The notes beneath the pieces are model-generated. The model did not search any database and was not told the origin of the DNA. It saw nothing but the letters and a program-made list of their open reading frames with translations. A DNA stretch of 64,000 nt from Verrucomicrobiales bacterium (GTDB lineage Bacteria; Verrucomicrobiota; Verrucomicrobiia; Verrucomicrobiales; DEV007). Below, piece by piece: positions 56,616 to 64,000 of this stretch; position 1 is the first letter of the stretch; every line of letters starts with the position of its first letter. The position numbers and the translations under genes were made by a program. The stretch covers positions 236,713 to 300,712 of the forward strand of contig PAAG01000051.1 of assembly GCA_002698785.1 (NCBI GenBank), read 5' to 3'.

Positions 56616-56633
56616 TTTTATACACACGTAAAT
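56616..56633. promoter_or_regulatory. 18-bp box shared with 40462-40479 (copy 2)
   Basis: TTTTATACACACGTAAAT, identical to the copy 16 kb away. It lies between the divergent ribbon-helix-helix gene and the DUF2637-like gene. Confidence 0.5.
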
Positions 56634-56722
56634 ATCTTGAAATCCACTCTTTGATCTGCGACAATACCCCAGCATCAAGAGAGGCCGTTTCTACGGCCCG
56701 CCAACCGAGGTGACAACCTACG

Positions 56723-57496
56723 GTGGCTCGGCAACTCAGTCGGATGCGGGAAACCAACCAAAAAATGTCAGAACCGTCTCACCAGTCCCCCTCCGTGCGC
56801 CCAGCCATCCGTGCGCTTTCTGTTTCCACGGGCGCTCTCGTCGCCCTCCTTGCCGCAGGAGCGTTCGCGCTGTCCTTCGAAGCCCTACGCCACCTCGCCG
56901 CTGAGAACGGCGTAGCGTCGAATCTGACGTGGGTGTGGCCGCTCGTGCTCGACGGTGCCATCGTAGCCTTCAGTCTCTCCGCACTTCGGGCGAGATTGCA
57001 CTGCGAGCCGATCCGCTATCCGATGACCTTGGTTGTGATCGCGACCTTGGCGTCCGTTCTCTTCAACGTGGCCCACGCCCCCGGCGGTTGGCTAGCACAC
57101 ACCATGGCCGCCGTGCCCCCGGTATTTCTTTTCCTCTCCTTCGAACTGCTGATGCGCCAGCTCGGCACCGAAGTTGCGCGAGGGGAAGAACTGCACAGCC
57201 TCGACACCTTGGCCGAGGAGCGCCGACGGCTGGAGGCATCCTGTTCGCGACTGGAGCGGCAGATCGAAGGGCTGAAGGAGAATCGAGATCAGCTTAAGCT
57301 CTCGGCAAAGTCCGCCTCGATGAGCGAACTGCTGGAGAAGGCAAACCGCTCGAAGCAGGAGAAGATCGAGGCCCGTCGAGCCAAGGTGGCGGAGCTGAAT
57401 GAATCAGCTTTGTCGGTAAAAGAGATTTCCGAGCTTTTGGCAGTCTCGCCGAAGACGATCCGCCGCGATCTCGAAGCACTGGAGGTGGCCGCATGA
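56723..57496 (+). CDS. DUF2637-like membrane protein with C-terminal HTH
   Basis: A 257-residue protein. Residues about 28-145 contain four hydrophobic helices with the pattern of DUF2637 (SpdB-like) proteins: ALVALLAAGAFALSFEALRHLA, WPLVLDGAIVAFSLSALRAR, and FLFLSFELLMRQLG. A coiled coil (about 160-235) follows, then a short helix-turn-helix (SVKEISELLAVSPKTIRRDLEAL). DUF2637 proteins are known from actinobacterial mobile elements, where they are linked to spread or regulation. The GTG at 56723 has a GAGGTG ribosome site; ATG at 56744 or 56765 are alternatives. The stop overlaps radC-like ATG by 4 bp. Confidence 0.72.
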   Translation: MARQLSRMRETNQKMSEPSHQSPSVRPAIRALSVSTGALVALLAAGAFALSFEALRHLAAENGVASNLTWVWPLVLDGAIVAFSLSALRARLHCEPIRYPMTLVVIATLASVLFNVAHAPGGWLAHTMAAVPPVFLFLSFELLMRQLGTEVARGEELHSLDTLAEERRRLEASCSRLERQIEGLKENRDQLKLSAKSASMSELLEKANRSKQEKIEARRAKVAELNESALSVKEISELLAVSPKTIRRDLEALEVAA

Positions 57497-57942
57497 GTGA
57501 GCTTGCCTTCGAATACAAGCTGACAAACGTGCAGGAAGTCGGGGCGGCTCCGCCTATCACCGCGCCCGAGGAAGCCGTCGAATACTGGCGGAAGGTCATC
57601 GAGGAGCGTTGCTGGTTCCAGCCGAATCGGGAGCATGTCGTCGCCGTCCATCTTAACGTTCGCTCTATGGCTACGGGCCACCATCTCGTTGGCATCGGCA
57701 CGCTCAGTGAATGCACTGCCCACCCGAGAGACATTTTCGGTCCTGCCCTCTGTGCTCCGGCGCACACGATCGTCCTGATGCACAATCATCCATCCGGGGA
57801 CCCTGCTCCAAGCCGAGCTGACCATGAGCTGACAAAGCTCGTAAGAAACGGAGGAGATTTCCTTCGCGTCGAGTTGGTCGATCACGTGATTGTCGGGGCG
57901 GGCGAGAATTACTTCAGCTTCCGTGAAGCCGGGCTGATCTAG
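57493..57942 (+). CDS. RadC-family JAB1/MPN protein
   Basis: A 149-residue protein of the RadC JAB domain type with the zinc motif HNHPSGDPAPSRAD and an upstream Glu-containing strand (IGTLSECTAHPRDIFGPAL). It lacks the N-terminal helix-hairpin-helix of chromosomal RadC, as is common on mobile elements. Despite the name, a DNA-repair role is not established; JAB domains are metalloproteases in other families. It is coupled to the DUF2637-like gene (ATGA). Confidence 0.9.
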   Translation: MSELAFEYKLTNVQEVGAAPPITAPEEAVEYWRKVIEERCWFQPNREHVVAVHLNVRSMATGHHLVGIGTLSECTAHPRDIFGPALCAPAHTIVLMHNHPSGDPAPSRADHELTKLVRNGGDFLRVELVDHVIVGAGENYFSFREAGLI

Positions 57943-58004
57943 TAGTCGCGCGATATGACACGGAATGGCATTTCGTGCTCGGCATACCTGTGCGTTGTTT
58001 CCGT

Positions 58005-58535
58005 ATGAGGGAGACTTCGCCAGTTCTCGAACTCGTCAGGTGTTACATGGGGCTGCGAGGTGTCAGCCGGAAGGGTCTCGTGGACGCATTGGCCGGGGGT
58101 GGGAACCCAAACAAGGCACAGCGCCGGTTGGACGAATTCCTGCACGAGCAGGGACTGGACGTGGAACTCGTCAAGCGGATAGGAGAGGTGCTCGATGTGC
58201 CAGAGGATGAAATGAGCGCTTCGATCCGCGAACACTGGGAGATAAGAGCGGAGGAATACCGCCAGCGAGTTCTCGTTCCGATGTGCCCTTGTGTCAGGAC
58301 GATCTTTTGCAAGGGCTACATCAATTCTTTCGCAAGGGGGCTGGTGAAGGCATATCTAGGAACCAAGCGTCTTCCCGGAGGGTTTCTCGACCTTCCTGAG
58401 GGGGAGCAGTTTGCGGAAGCGAGAAGGGTCGCAACCGGCATGGCTGCGAGACTGCCGGTGGAAGGAGTCGAGCGTTTTGAGCTGTGGCGGACTCCCGAGG
58501 AAAGGGTATTGCTCTTCCACGGTGGAACAGACTGA
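58005..58535 (+). CDS. Hypothetical protein with XRE-like N-terminus
   Basis: Unrecognised protein of 176 residues. The first 65 residues (SPVLELVRCYMGLRGVSRKGLVDAL ... VKRIGEVLDVPEDEM) look like a divergent lambda-repressor-type helix-turn-helix. The rest includes CPCVRT and FCKGYINSFARGLVKAYLG and has no known motif. The ATG at 58005 is preferred; an in-frame start 30 bp upstream is possible. It follows the RadC gene by about 60 bp and may be part of the same unit. Confidence 0.6.
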   Translation: MRETSPVLELVRCYMGLRGVSRKGLVDALAGGGNPNKAQRRLDEFLHEQGLDVELVKRIGEVLDVPEDEMSASIREHWEIRAEEYRQRVLVPMCPCVRTIFCKGYINSFARGLVKAYLGTKRLPGGFLDLPEGEQFAEARRVATGMAARLPVEGVERFELWRTPEERVLLFHGGTD

Positions 58536-58540
58536 GAGCG

Positions 58541-59131
58541 CTACCGCCTGAGTCGAACGGGGATCGGGTCGGTAGCTCCATCCTCTGAGCGTGCGATCAC
58601 GCTTTCTCCCCGACGTTCAAGAGTCGCATAGAGGGTCAAATAATCGAATTTCATCACAACCAACTCACCTTCCAACGTCCAAGCGAAGCTGTATTCATCT
58701 CCTTTGAAGAACCGCGTGCCGGTGCCATCCTCGTGAAAAGTAAACGTGTCCTCGTTGCGCGTCACTTGCTCCCAAGTCTCGCCAACAAACCAGTGGGGAT
58801 CAGAAGGAGGCTGTTTCTTCTCCTCTGTTTTAGCGGCGATCAGAGGTGACCGGAGCTTTTTGATCTCCTTGTCGATCACGAGGGCCTCGGCCAGCTTTCC
58901 CTGTCGGGTGAATTCTTGCAGAATGCCATCGAGCACCTTGGCGACTTCATCGCGTTTCTTTTCCACAGACTGGAGATACATCCGCTCTTGGTTCTCCTCC
59001 CAATTTTCAAGCCTCTCGATCATGAGCGCGGCCTCGGTTGGCAGTTCGCTAGGTGCCGCCGTGTCGTCTTCTGCGGATAGAAGAATGAAGGTCAAGGCTG
59101 ACAGGCAGGTAAGCACGCTGAGCTTTCTCAT
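58541..59131 (-). CDS. Exported hypothetical protein with coiled coil
   Basis: Unrecognised 196-residue protein. A signal peptide (MRKLSVLTCLSALTFILLSA) is followed by an acidic coiled-coil stretch (about 40-100, NWEENQERMYLQSVEKKRDEV ... KEIKKL) and a C-terminal beta-rich domain (GETWEQVTRNEDTFTFHEDGTGTRFF, EYSFAWTLEGELVVMKF). The C-terminal part resembles small lipocalin-like or copper-resistance-like sensor folds only in pattern. The gene is the last of three minus-strand genes of similar style. Confidence 0.62.
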   Translation of the reverse strand: MRKLSVLTCLSALTFILLSAEDDTAAPSELPTEAALMIERLENWEENQERMYLQSVEKKRDEVAKVLDGILQEFTRQGKLAEALVIDKEIKKLRSPLIAAKTEEKKQPPSDPHWFVGETWEQVTRNEDTFTFHEDGTGTRFFKGDEYSFAWTLEGELVVMKFDYLTLYATLERRGESVIARSEDGATDPIPVRLRR

Positions 59132-59185
59132 GGAGAGAATGGAAGGAGTCGGAAAGAAATTGCAGATCATGGTTCAGTTGATAGG

Positions 59186-59839
59186 TCAGAAGAAAGACTT
59201 CAGGTCGGACTCTCTGGAGAACGAGACGACGTGCTCGTCATCGCTATCTTGAAAAATCATCGTTGAGATGTCCCTCCAGATCAGGACCGAGTCGTCTGGG
59301 AGGAGAATCCCGAATTGCTTGAAGTTACCCGACGCTGGTGACGCTTCGGGAGCGAAGAAGAGAAGGTCCGGGGGTTGAATGCGGGCGTTGTTGTTGCCGA
59401 AGCCGTCTACGAAGAGTTCTCCAGCGTCCGAAAAGGTGAGCTTTTTCGGCACTGCTCGAACGGTCTCTTGCTCCGGGTAGAGGGCGCTGCTTGTCTGGAG
59501 CCAATCGCCTTCGATGATCGGTAGAAGTTTCCCGATCTCAGAGGGGGGTATTTCTGTGAGATTTTGCTTCTTCGCGGGCGGACTATTCGGGACGGTGATG
59601 GCTTCTTTCTCGTCCGTTTTGATGGCCTCGCTTGATTCTTCTGCGGCACTCCTCTCTGACTGTTTCTCCGCGAAATCCTCGACCTCGTCCTGATTGACGA
59701 GAAAGAGAATCAGAAGCGGCACTCCGATCAGAATCGTCAGACATCCTTTTCTTCGGCGATCACGGGCCTTAGCTGCCTCAATCCGTGCTACGTCGTCGCT
59801 GTTGAGGTGGAGCACCTTCGTTACTTTGTTCCAATCCAT
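59186..59839 (-). CDS. Membrane-anchored hypothetical protein
   Basis: Unrecognised 217-residue protein. An N-terminal basic cytoplasmic segment (about 1-32, ending RDRRRKG) precedes one transmembrane helix (CLTILIGVPLLILFLV), a Glu/Ser-rich linker and a beta-rich extracytoplasmic domain (about 105-217). It lies 6 bp downstream of the 375-residue gene and is probably co-transcribed. No function is assigned. Confidence 0.62.
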   Translation of the reverse strand: MDWNKVTKVLHLNSDDVARIEAAKARDRRRKGCLTILIGVPLLILFLVNQDEVEDFAEKQSERSAAEESSEAIKTDEKEAITVPNSPPAKKQNLTEIPPSEIGKLLPIIEGDWLQTSSALYPEQETVRAVPKKLTFSDAGELFVDGFGNNNARIQPPDLLFFAPEASPASGNFKQFGILLPDDSVLIWRDISTMIFQDSDDEHVVSFSRESDLKSFF

Positions 59840-59845
59840 TTTCGG

Positions 59846-60973
59846 CTACGGCGTGAGGTTTTTGTTCTTCTTGAACTTCGACCACGGGTTTCTCGGTGAG
59901 GCATCCGAGCTTCTGATTCGTCTTCCCGTCTCGGACACCAAGACATCTGAGAAACTGGCCCCCGCTGCAACGGACTCGCGCACGGCTTCGACATTGCTCG
60001 CTGCAACCAAACCGTCCTCTGCCATCACGTAGACGATGCCAAGCTGCTGGTAGGACCAGTCTCCTATCGAACCTGCGACCTCGACTCCACGGTAGGGCTG
60101 TCTCGTGTCCGTGAACTGCCGACCGACTTCTTCCCAACTGCTTGTGAACCATTCCACCCATGGTTCTTCGCTGTTTCTCCGTGCGTAGCACTTCACGGTT
60201 CCATCCGGCTGGAATTCGTAGGCGCGATATTGCGCAAAGGGTTCGTGAAAATTCTCGGCAGTTTGCTCCCAGATTCCCACGAAGGGGGACGCTTCTGTCG
60301 GCGAGGCGGGCTTCTCCTTCACGAACTGGGAAGGGAGTCCGATTCGTTCTCGGTCCTCCGCCGAGAGTGCGCCCAAGGCTGCCTGTGCGACGCCTCCAGA
60401 GTGCTTGAAGACAAAGTTTGCCCCCTCGACTCGCATGACTTCGACCCCTTCGTAGGACTTCACTGAGCCATCTGGGAGGATGATTCGAAGTTTTTCACCC
60501 GTCGCAATCTTAGCTGTGGCGCTTGCACTCCGCTCTTCCCATTCGCCTGCGACGAGGATCATGCCGTTATCGAAGTTTTCGAGGGCCGCTTGGACCTCTC
60601 GATACGGGCCGGTAAGCGGGTCCAGTGCGGCTGGGAACCGATTGGCCGTTCGCTTCATTTCTTCCGAGAGTTGGCGAAGCTCCTCGATGTCGGAAGCATC
60701 GCGAATAGTCGCTCCCTCAAGGTCGGGGAAGCGGATCAGGGCGATTAGCTGATCGTTGAAGACCTGAAATCGCTCCTTACTCCCTTCGGGAGTGTATTCC
60801 GTGGCCCTCGGTCCCTGTTCCGCCTCGGAAAATGGAATGACGCGGGCGAGATCGTCCGGGTCGTTTGGAGAGGATTTGAAGACCAGCAGACCACCAGAGC
60901 CTTGCACGTCTGCAGCCGGTAAAAGCAGCAACATCGCGAAGATTCCGTAGATGCCTGAGTCTAACGCTCTCAT
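59846..60973 (-). CDS. Exported hypothetical protein, 375 residues
   Basis: Unrecognised protein with a hydrophobic N-terminus (GIYGIFAMLLLLPAADVQG), a helical region (about 80-140) and a segment KIATGEKLRIILPDGSVKSYEGVEVMRVEGANFVFKHSGGVAQAALGALSAEDRERIG, a pattern frequent in verrucomicrobial secreted proteins. A C-terminal beta-rich domain contains FVGIWEQTAENFHEPFAQYRAYEFQPDGTVKCYARR, similar in design to the domains of the two genes downstream. A palindromic operator overlaps the start codon, so it is likely controlled by the divergent XRE regulator. Confidence 0.65.
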   Translation of the reverse strand: MRALDSGIYGIFAMLLLLPAADVQGSGGLLVFKSSPNDPDDLARVIPFSEAEQGPRATEYTPEGSKERFQVFNDQLIALIRFPDLEGATIRDASDIEELRQLSEEMKRTANRFPAALDPLTGPYREVQAALENFDNGMILVAGEWEERSASATAKIATGEKLRIILPDGSVKSYEGVEVMRVEGANFVFKHSGGVAQAALGALSAEDRERIGLPSQFVKEKPASPTEASPFVGIWEQTAENFHEPFAQYRAYEFQPDGTVKCYARRNSEEPWVEWFTSSWEEVGRQFTDTRQPYRGVEVAGSIGDWSYQQLGIVYVMAEDGLVAASNVEAVRESVAAGASFSDVLVSETGRRIRSSDASPRNPWSKFKKNKNLTP

Positions 60974-60992
60974 ACCGGATTATTATCCGGTA
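60973..60992. promoter_or_regulatory. Palindromic operator between divergent genes
   Basis: TACCGGAT-N4-ATCCGGTA, a perfect 8-bp inverted repeat, overlaps the ATG of the 375-residue gene and lies 34 bp upstream of the XRE gene start. It is the natural target of that regulator, controlling both directions. Confidence 0.7.
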
Positions 60993-61025
60993 AGCGTTTT
61001 TCGTCAATAATCCTAGAGGTTGTGG

Positions 61026-61322
61026 GTGGAAGATTTCTCCCAGCGCCTCAACGATCACCAGCTCCAAGTCTTTTCGAGTGCTGTCGGCATTTCTCTTCGT
61101 GCGATTCGTGAGAAGAGAGAGTGGAGTATTTATCGGCTTTCGCAGGAGTCCGGCGTTGACGAGCGAGGAATACGACGAATAGAAGAAGGCAACACAGCTC
61201 CCGGCGTAGATACGGTCCTGCGGCTGTGTCTAGCGCTTGGCGTCCGATTCTCACAGGTCATCGAGAACGCGGAGGCACAAGCGACTCTGGTGGGCTTAGA
61301 ATTGCCGGAAAGGCTCCAGTAG
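61026..61322 (+). CDS. XRE-family transcriptional regulator
   Basis: Ninety-eight-residue repressor-type protein with a clear helix-turn-helix: LRAIREKREWSIYRLSQESGVDERGIRRIEEGNTAPGVDTVLRLCLALGV. A GTG at 61026 is chosen because AGAGG lies 6 nt upstream; a TTG at 61020 is the alternative. It is divergent from the three exported-protein genes and probably binds the palindrome at 60973-60992. Confidence 0.85.
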   Translation: MEDFSQRLNDHQLQVFSSAVGISLRAIREKREWSIYRLSQESGVDERGIRRIEEGNTAPGVDTVLRLCLALGVRFSQVIENAEAQATLVGLELPERLQ

Positions 61323-61419
61323 ATTTATATTTCCGAACCAGTGTAGAGCCTTCCTTCCCCAGAGCTGAATGCTTTCAGCTCCGCACAAACTACTACTGGA
61401 AGACAGTTCCGGCTCAGTT

Positions 61420-62364
61420 TCACAATTGTTCAGGGCTTTGCGTAGGGAACTTGATCGACATCACGACGGGTCGGTGATCGCTAACCTTCCGTTCGGTCGC
61501 AAGAACTTCCGACCGCCCGATTTCGACTCCATCGGCAGCCTGAACAAAAAAATGGTCAAATGTAACATCGGGATACCTTCCGTCCGACAACCATGTGATT
61601 GTTTTCTCTTCGGGCAAACCTTGAAAGCCCCATGTGAACCCGGTGTTCAAAATCATCTCGGCAGTTCTCTCGCCAGAAAAGGAATCCGCAATAAGCGAAG
61701 TGTTAAAGTCGCCACCAAGGATCACAGATATTGATTTTGGTTTTTCCGCTTCGTGCAATGCGATCATTTCATTCACGTGCTGGAGCAGCTGACGCACGGA
61801 CTCTTCGCGGACGGGAATATTTTTTTCAATTCCACCGAAATTGCTCTTTAGGTGAACTGAATAGACCAAGAGCACTCGACCGTCTAAATCGAATGCCGCG
61901 TGAGCGAACCCTCGGGGAGGATCATCTATCTCACCCTGCACAAACTCCTCAGTGAAAGCTGTGATGGCATCCGCCTTGCTCAGGATCGCAAGCTCCTGAA
62001 CTCCCCGGAAATCGCTCAAAATTTGCATTTTGTATCCGGGGAGAGCGGCTAGTAGCTGATTGAGACCATGTTCCCCTTTGACCTCTTGAAGACAGATGAT
62101 GTCAGCATCTGTTCTGCGGAGGCACGTGGCCACAGATTCTATGTGTGCCAGCTCGACATCTTCGGATGAAGACTGCTTCCGACCGGGGAACCACTGGAGA
62201 TTCCATGTGAGAATCGAAATATCCTCTTTGAGGATCGGAAGTGACGGGCCATAAACCGCCTTATCGCGGGGCGTTGCGCCCTCCTCCTCGCGGTTTGGCA
62301 AGAAATGCCAACCTGCTGCAAACAGCAGGGCGAGAAGAAGAGCTACAGCGAAACTTCGAGACAT
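61420..62364 (-). CDS. Endonuclease/exonuclease/phosphatase-family protein, exported
   Basis: Metal-dependent phosphodiesterase of the EEP (DNase I-like) fold, 314 residues. An N-terminal hydrophobic segment (about 4-20) would export or anchor it. Motifs are ILTWNLQWFPGR, IICLQEVKG (Glu metal ligand), YSVHLKSNFGG, ILGGDFNTS and the terminal VSDHRPVVM (Asp-His). Family members cut DNA, RNA or phospholipids; an extracytoplasmic nuclease is the simplest reading. It ends the element cargo, about 90 bp from the right junction. Confidence 0.87.
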   Translation of the reverse strand: MSRSFAVALLLALLFAAGWHFLPNREEEGATPRDKAVYGPSLPILKEDISILTWNLQWFPGRKQSSSEDVELAHIESVATCLRRTDADIICLQEVKGEHGLNQLLAALPGYKMQILSDFRGVQELAILSKADAITAFTEEFVQGEIDDPPRGFAHAAFDLDGRVLLVYSVHLKSNFGGIEKNIPVREESVRQLLQHVNEMIALHEAEKPKSISVILGGDFNTSLIADSFSGERTAEMILNTGFTWGFQGLPEEKTITWLSDGRYPDVTFDHFFVQAADGVEIGRSEVLATERKVSDHRPVVMSIKFPTQSPEQL

Positions 62365-62432
62365 CCTATTCGGGTAACTGGAATGGGAAGAGTCCCATGC
62401 TCCGACACCATTCAGAGGGGACCAAGTTTAAT

Positions 62433-62458
62433 TTGGTCTTACAGGACCTGAACATCAA
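62433..62458. other. Right attachment site of the element
   Basis: TTGGTCTTACAG (62433-62444) is the inverted partner of the left arm TTGTCAGACCAA, and CATCAA (62453-62458) is the shared core. Beyond it the sequence is the interrupted comM. The core plus next bases CATCAAGATATTGTG match the left junction CATCAACATGTTGTG at 13 of 15. Confidence 0.75.
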
Positions 62459-63127
62459 GATATTGTGCCCGCCAGCCATAGCGACCTCGAGCGCACGCTT
62501 GGCGTGCCCCTGTCCCTTGACCTCGTTGAAATCAATAGAGTAGTCCTGCCTCGATTGAAAATACTCTTCTCGATTCAACTTCTCTGGTCGAATATTCCCA
62601 GTTCCAGCCAGCAACTCGTATGCCTCTCGAAGAGTTGGAATCCCATAGACGTAGATCCCCTCAACAATGCTTGCTTCGACAGCATTTTCGACGGGAACGA
62701 AGATCGCTTTTCTCCCCTGCTTTTTGGCCTCCAGCGTCAAAGGCAGAATCCCTTTCACAGGCCTGACTCTACCATCCAATGCCAACTCACCCACGACGGC
62801 ACATTTCTCCAAGGCCCCTTCTTTGATCGCACCATTTCTATCCTGATCGAGCGAGGCCATGCCCAAGGCAATCGGCAAATCGAAACTCGGTCCCTCCTTT
62901 TTCAAATCAGCAGGAGCCAGATTTATCGTGATAGGTTTGTTAGGCCACCGAAGTCCACTATTCTTGATGGCGGTGACAACCCTATCAGCACTCTCTCTTA
63001 CGGCCGCATCCGGCAAACCAACAACTTTGATATCGAGCTTGCCGCTATCCGCTGCATTGACTTCGACCTCGACGGAGACAGCATCTACCCCGTAGACGGC
63101 TCCGGAATACACGCAAGTGAGCGACAT
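62459..63127 (-). pseudogene. comM: comM (YifB-type ATPase), N-terminal part, interrupted
   Basis: N-terminal 223 codons of ComM, starting MSLTCVYSGAVYGVDAVSVEVEVN and including VVGLPDAAVRESADRVVTAIKNSG, NLAPADLKKEGPSFDLPIALG and GQGHAKRALEVAMAGGHNI. The chromosomal reading frame is cut just before Walker A. In the present sequence it continues about 30 codons into the element and stops at 62366-62368, giving a protein with no ATPase site. The ATG at 63127 is the family-like start. The other part is at 33705-34589. Confidence 0.93.
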
Positions 63128-63193
63128 GCCCGAGTTTCTCCACCACAAGCTTCAATGCAAACAGTTTTCGTTATAAAACTGTTCAAAAAAGCA

Positions 63194-64000
63194 TTATCCC
63201 ATGTTGTAAGGATTAATGTCTATAGTGACAATCACGTCAGGTGGAAATGTAAGCCCCTTCATCACCTTACGAATGTGTCGAGCAAGACCTCGAGCGCTTT
63301 TCGATTTTAGAACGAGCTGGAAACGCCATTGGTCGTGGGATTTTACGAGGGGAGATGGAAGCGGCTCGGTCACGGAGATCTCCTCCGGAAGCCCCTTTTT
63401 CAGCCGGGCATGCAACGTCTTTAATGAAAACTCAGCTCTCTGCTGATGAACCGATCGACTGGTAATCAGCGCCAAATGAAAGAATGGTGGATGCTCGAAG
63501 TGACGCCGCATCGCAAGCTCCTGTTCCGCGAACCCCTCGTAATCGTGGTGCCTGCCGAACTGGATAGCAGGGTGATGTGGCGTGTATGTCTGCACGATCA
63601 CCTCCCCCTCCAACTCACCACGGCCAGCGCGTCCAGCTACCTGCGTGAGCAGTTGGAAAGTCCGCTCGCCGGCTCGGAGATCGGGGATGTAGAGCCCGAC
63701 ATCGGAATTCAATATTCCTACCAAAGTCACATTCGGAAAGTGCAAACCCTTCGCAATCATTTGCGTGCCCAGAAGGATATCAATCTTTTTCGCCCGAAAC
63801 GCATTCAGAGTATCGCGGAGCTGATTCTTTCTGCGCATCGAATCTGTATCGACGCGAGCAATGCGCGCGGAAGTGAATACTTGCCGGAGGATTTCTTCCG
63901 CCCTTTCGGTTCCATACCCAGCATTCACAATGGAACTACTACTGCACTCAGGACATTTTCTCGGTGGCAATTGAGAAAACCCACAGATATGACACAGCAG
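63194..64000 (-). CDS. priA: Primosomal protein N' (replication restart helicase), partial
   Basis: C-terminal part of PriA, which reloads the replisome at collapsed forks. It runs off the right edge, so the N-terminus and Walker A are missing. Visible are the zinc-binding cysteines (CHICGFS, then CPECSSSS), DTDSMRRK, ILLGTQMIAKGLHFPNVTLVGILNSD, the helicase motif QVAGRAGRGELEGEVIVQTY and the C-terminal domain ending DVIVTIDINPYNMG. The comM start is 66 bp downstream on the same strand. Confidence 0.95.
   Translation of the reverse strand: MLCHICGFSQLPPRKCPECSSSSIVNAGYGTERAEEILRQVFTSARIARVDTDSMRRKNQLRDTLNAFRAKKIDILLGTQMIAKGLHFPNVTLVGILNSDVGLYIPDLRAGERTFQLLTQVAGRAGRGELEGEVIVQTYTPHHPAIQFGRHHDYEGFAEQELAMRRHFEHPPFFHLALITSRSVHQQRAEFSLKTLHARLKKGLPEEISVTEPLPSPLVKSHDQWRFQLVLKSKSARGLARHIRKVMKGLTFPPDVIVTIDINPYNMG

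Larger units (their letters stand above)
34584..62458. mobile_element. Integrative element inserted in comM by a large serine recombinase
   Basis: About 27.9 kb of DNA between two copies of CATCAA, each inside a 15-bp imperfect repeat (13 of 15 identical). The flanking sequences are the two halves of comM in the same frame. The left end carries a large serine recombinase gene reading inwards. Cargo includes a replication module, a resolvase, regulators, a RadC gene and a long restriction-like operon. No phage structural or conjugation apparatus genes are seen, so it is better described as a satellite-like or mobilisable genomic island. Confidence 0.88.

Noticed and set aside
62465..63310. Open plus-strand frame of 281 codons opposite comM
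   Set aside because: It is antisense to the comM N-terminal part and priA end, with no recognisable domain; comM coding evidence is strong.
1..64000. CRISPR arrays, rRNA genes, insertion sequences
   Set aside because: No regularly spaced direct repeats, rRNA-like sequence or DDE transposase genes were seen on either strand.

Overview
The window looks like chromosome from a Gram-negative heterotroph, most probably of the PVC group (Verrucomicrobiota-like). This rests on the secreted type I sulfatase, the long Lgt with an internal insertion, and small basic secreted proteins. No 16S gene is present, so the assignment is inference. Three blocks are visible: a core chromosome with housekeeping genes, an 18 kb nitrogen-scavenging locus inside it, and a 28 kb integrated element.

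Core, left (1-7.8 kb): rpsT with its terminator. Then a minus-strand series runs lgt, ileS, lspA, a rhodanese-like membrane protein without its catalytic cysteine, an FKBP lipoprotein, a small secreted protein and a sulfatase.

Nitrogen locus (7.9-25.8 kb, plus strand): three consecutive transcription units. Unit 1 is an NrtA/SsuA-type ABC transporter plus a creatininase-family hydrolase. Unit 2 is a 23-codon leader ORF, a Rieske oxygenase, a glutamine-synthetase-like ligase, an SDR, a NodB-type deacetylase, a SUMF1-like protein and a TIM-barrel protein. Unit 3 is a NikR-like regulator, two DUF1989 proteins (carboxyguanidine deiminase type), a urea/guanidine carboxylase and allophanate hydrolase. 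Unit 3 would take guanidine (or urea) to ammonia and CO2; units 1 and 2 probably import a larger nitrogen compound and process it towards that end. Each unit has a sigma-54-type promoter (GG-N10-GC), and beside each lies a pair of 11-bp near-palindromic boxes (consensus TCGTAATACGA) spaced 21-22 bp. That is the half-site geometry expected of a NikR-type regulator.

Core, middle (25.8-33.6 kb, minus strand): gltA, sucD-sucC, an OmpA-family protein, hisS, purU, a tRNA-Leu whose loop reads AAG, and a small secreted protein.

Integrated element (34,584-62,458): it splits comM. The C-terminal half lies at 33.7-34.6 kb and the N-terminal half at 62.5-63.1 kb; both junctions share CATCAA, and removing the element restores a 517-codon frame. 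A large serine recombinase starts about 45 bp inside the left end. The element carries a primase-polymerase with a CHC2 finger, a RepA-like ATPase, an excisionase-like protein, a resolvase, regulators, a RadC protein and a DUF2637-like membrane protein. Its main cargo is a five-gene operon (42.1-55.6 kb): SNF2 helicase, DUF262-DUF1524 (GmrSD-like) protein, type III-like adenine methyltransferase, PHP-SMC ATPase (TrlF/Ppl-like), and type III-like helicase-nuclease. A PD-(D/E)XK nuclease gene lies just upstream. This combination looks like a composite anti-phage/restriction system. priA runs off the right edge of the window.
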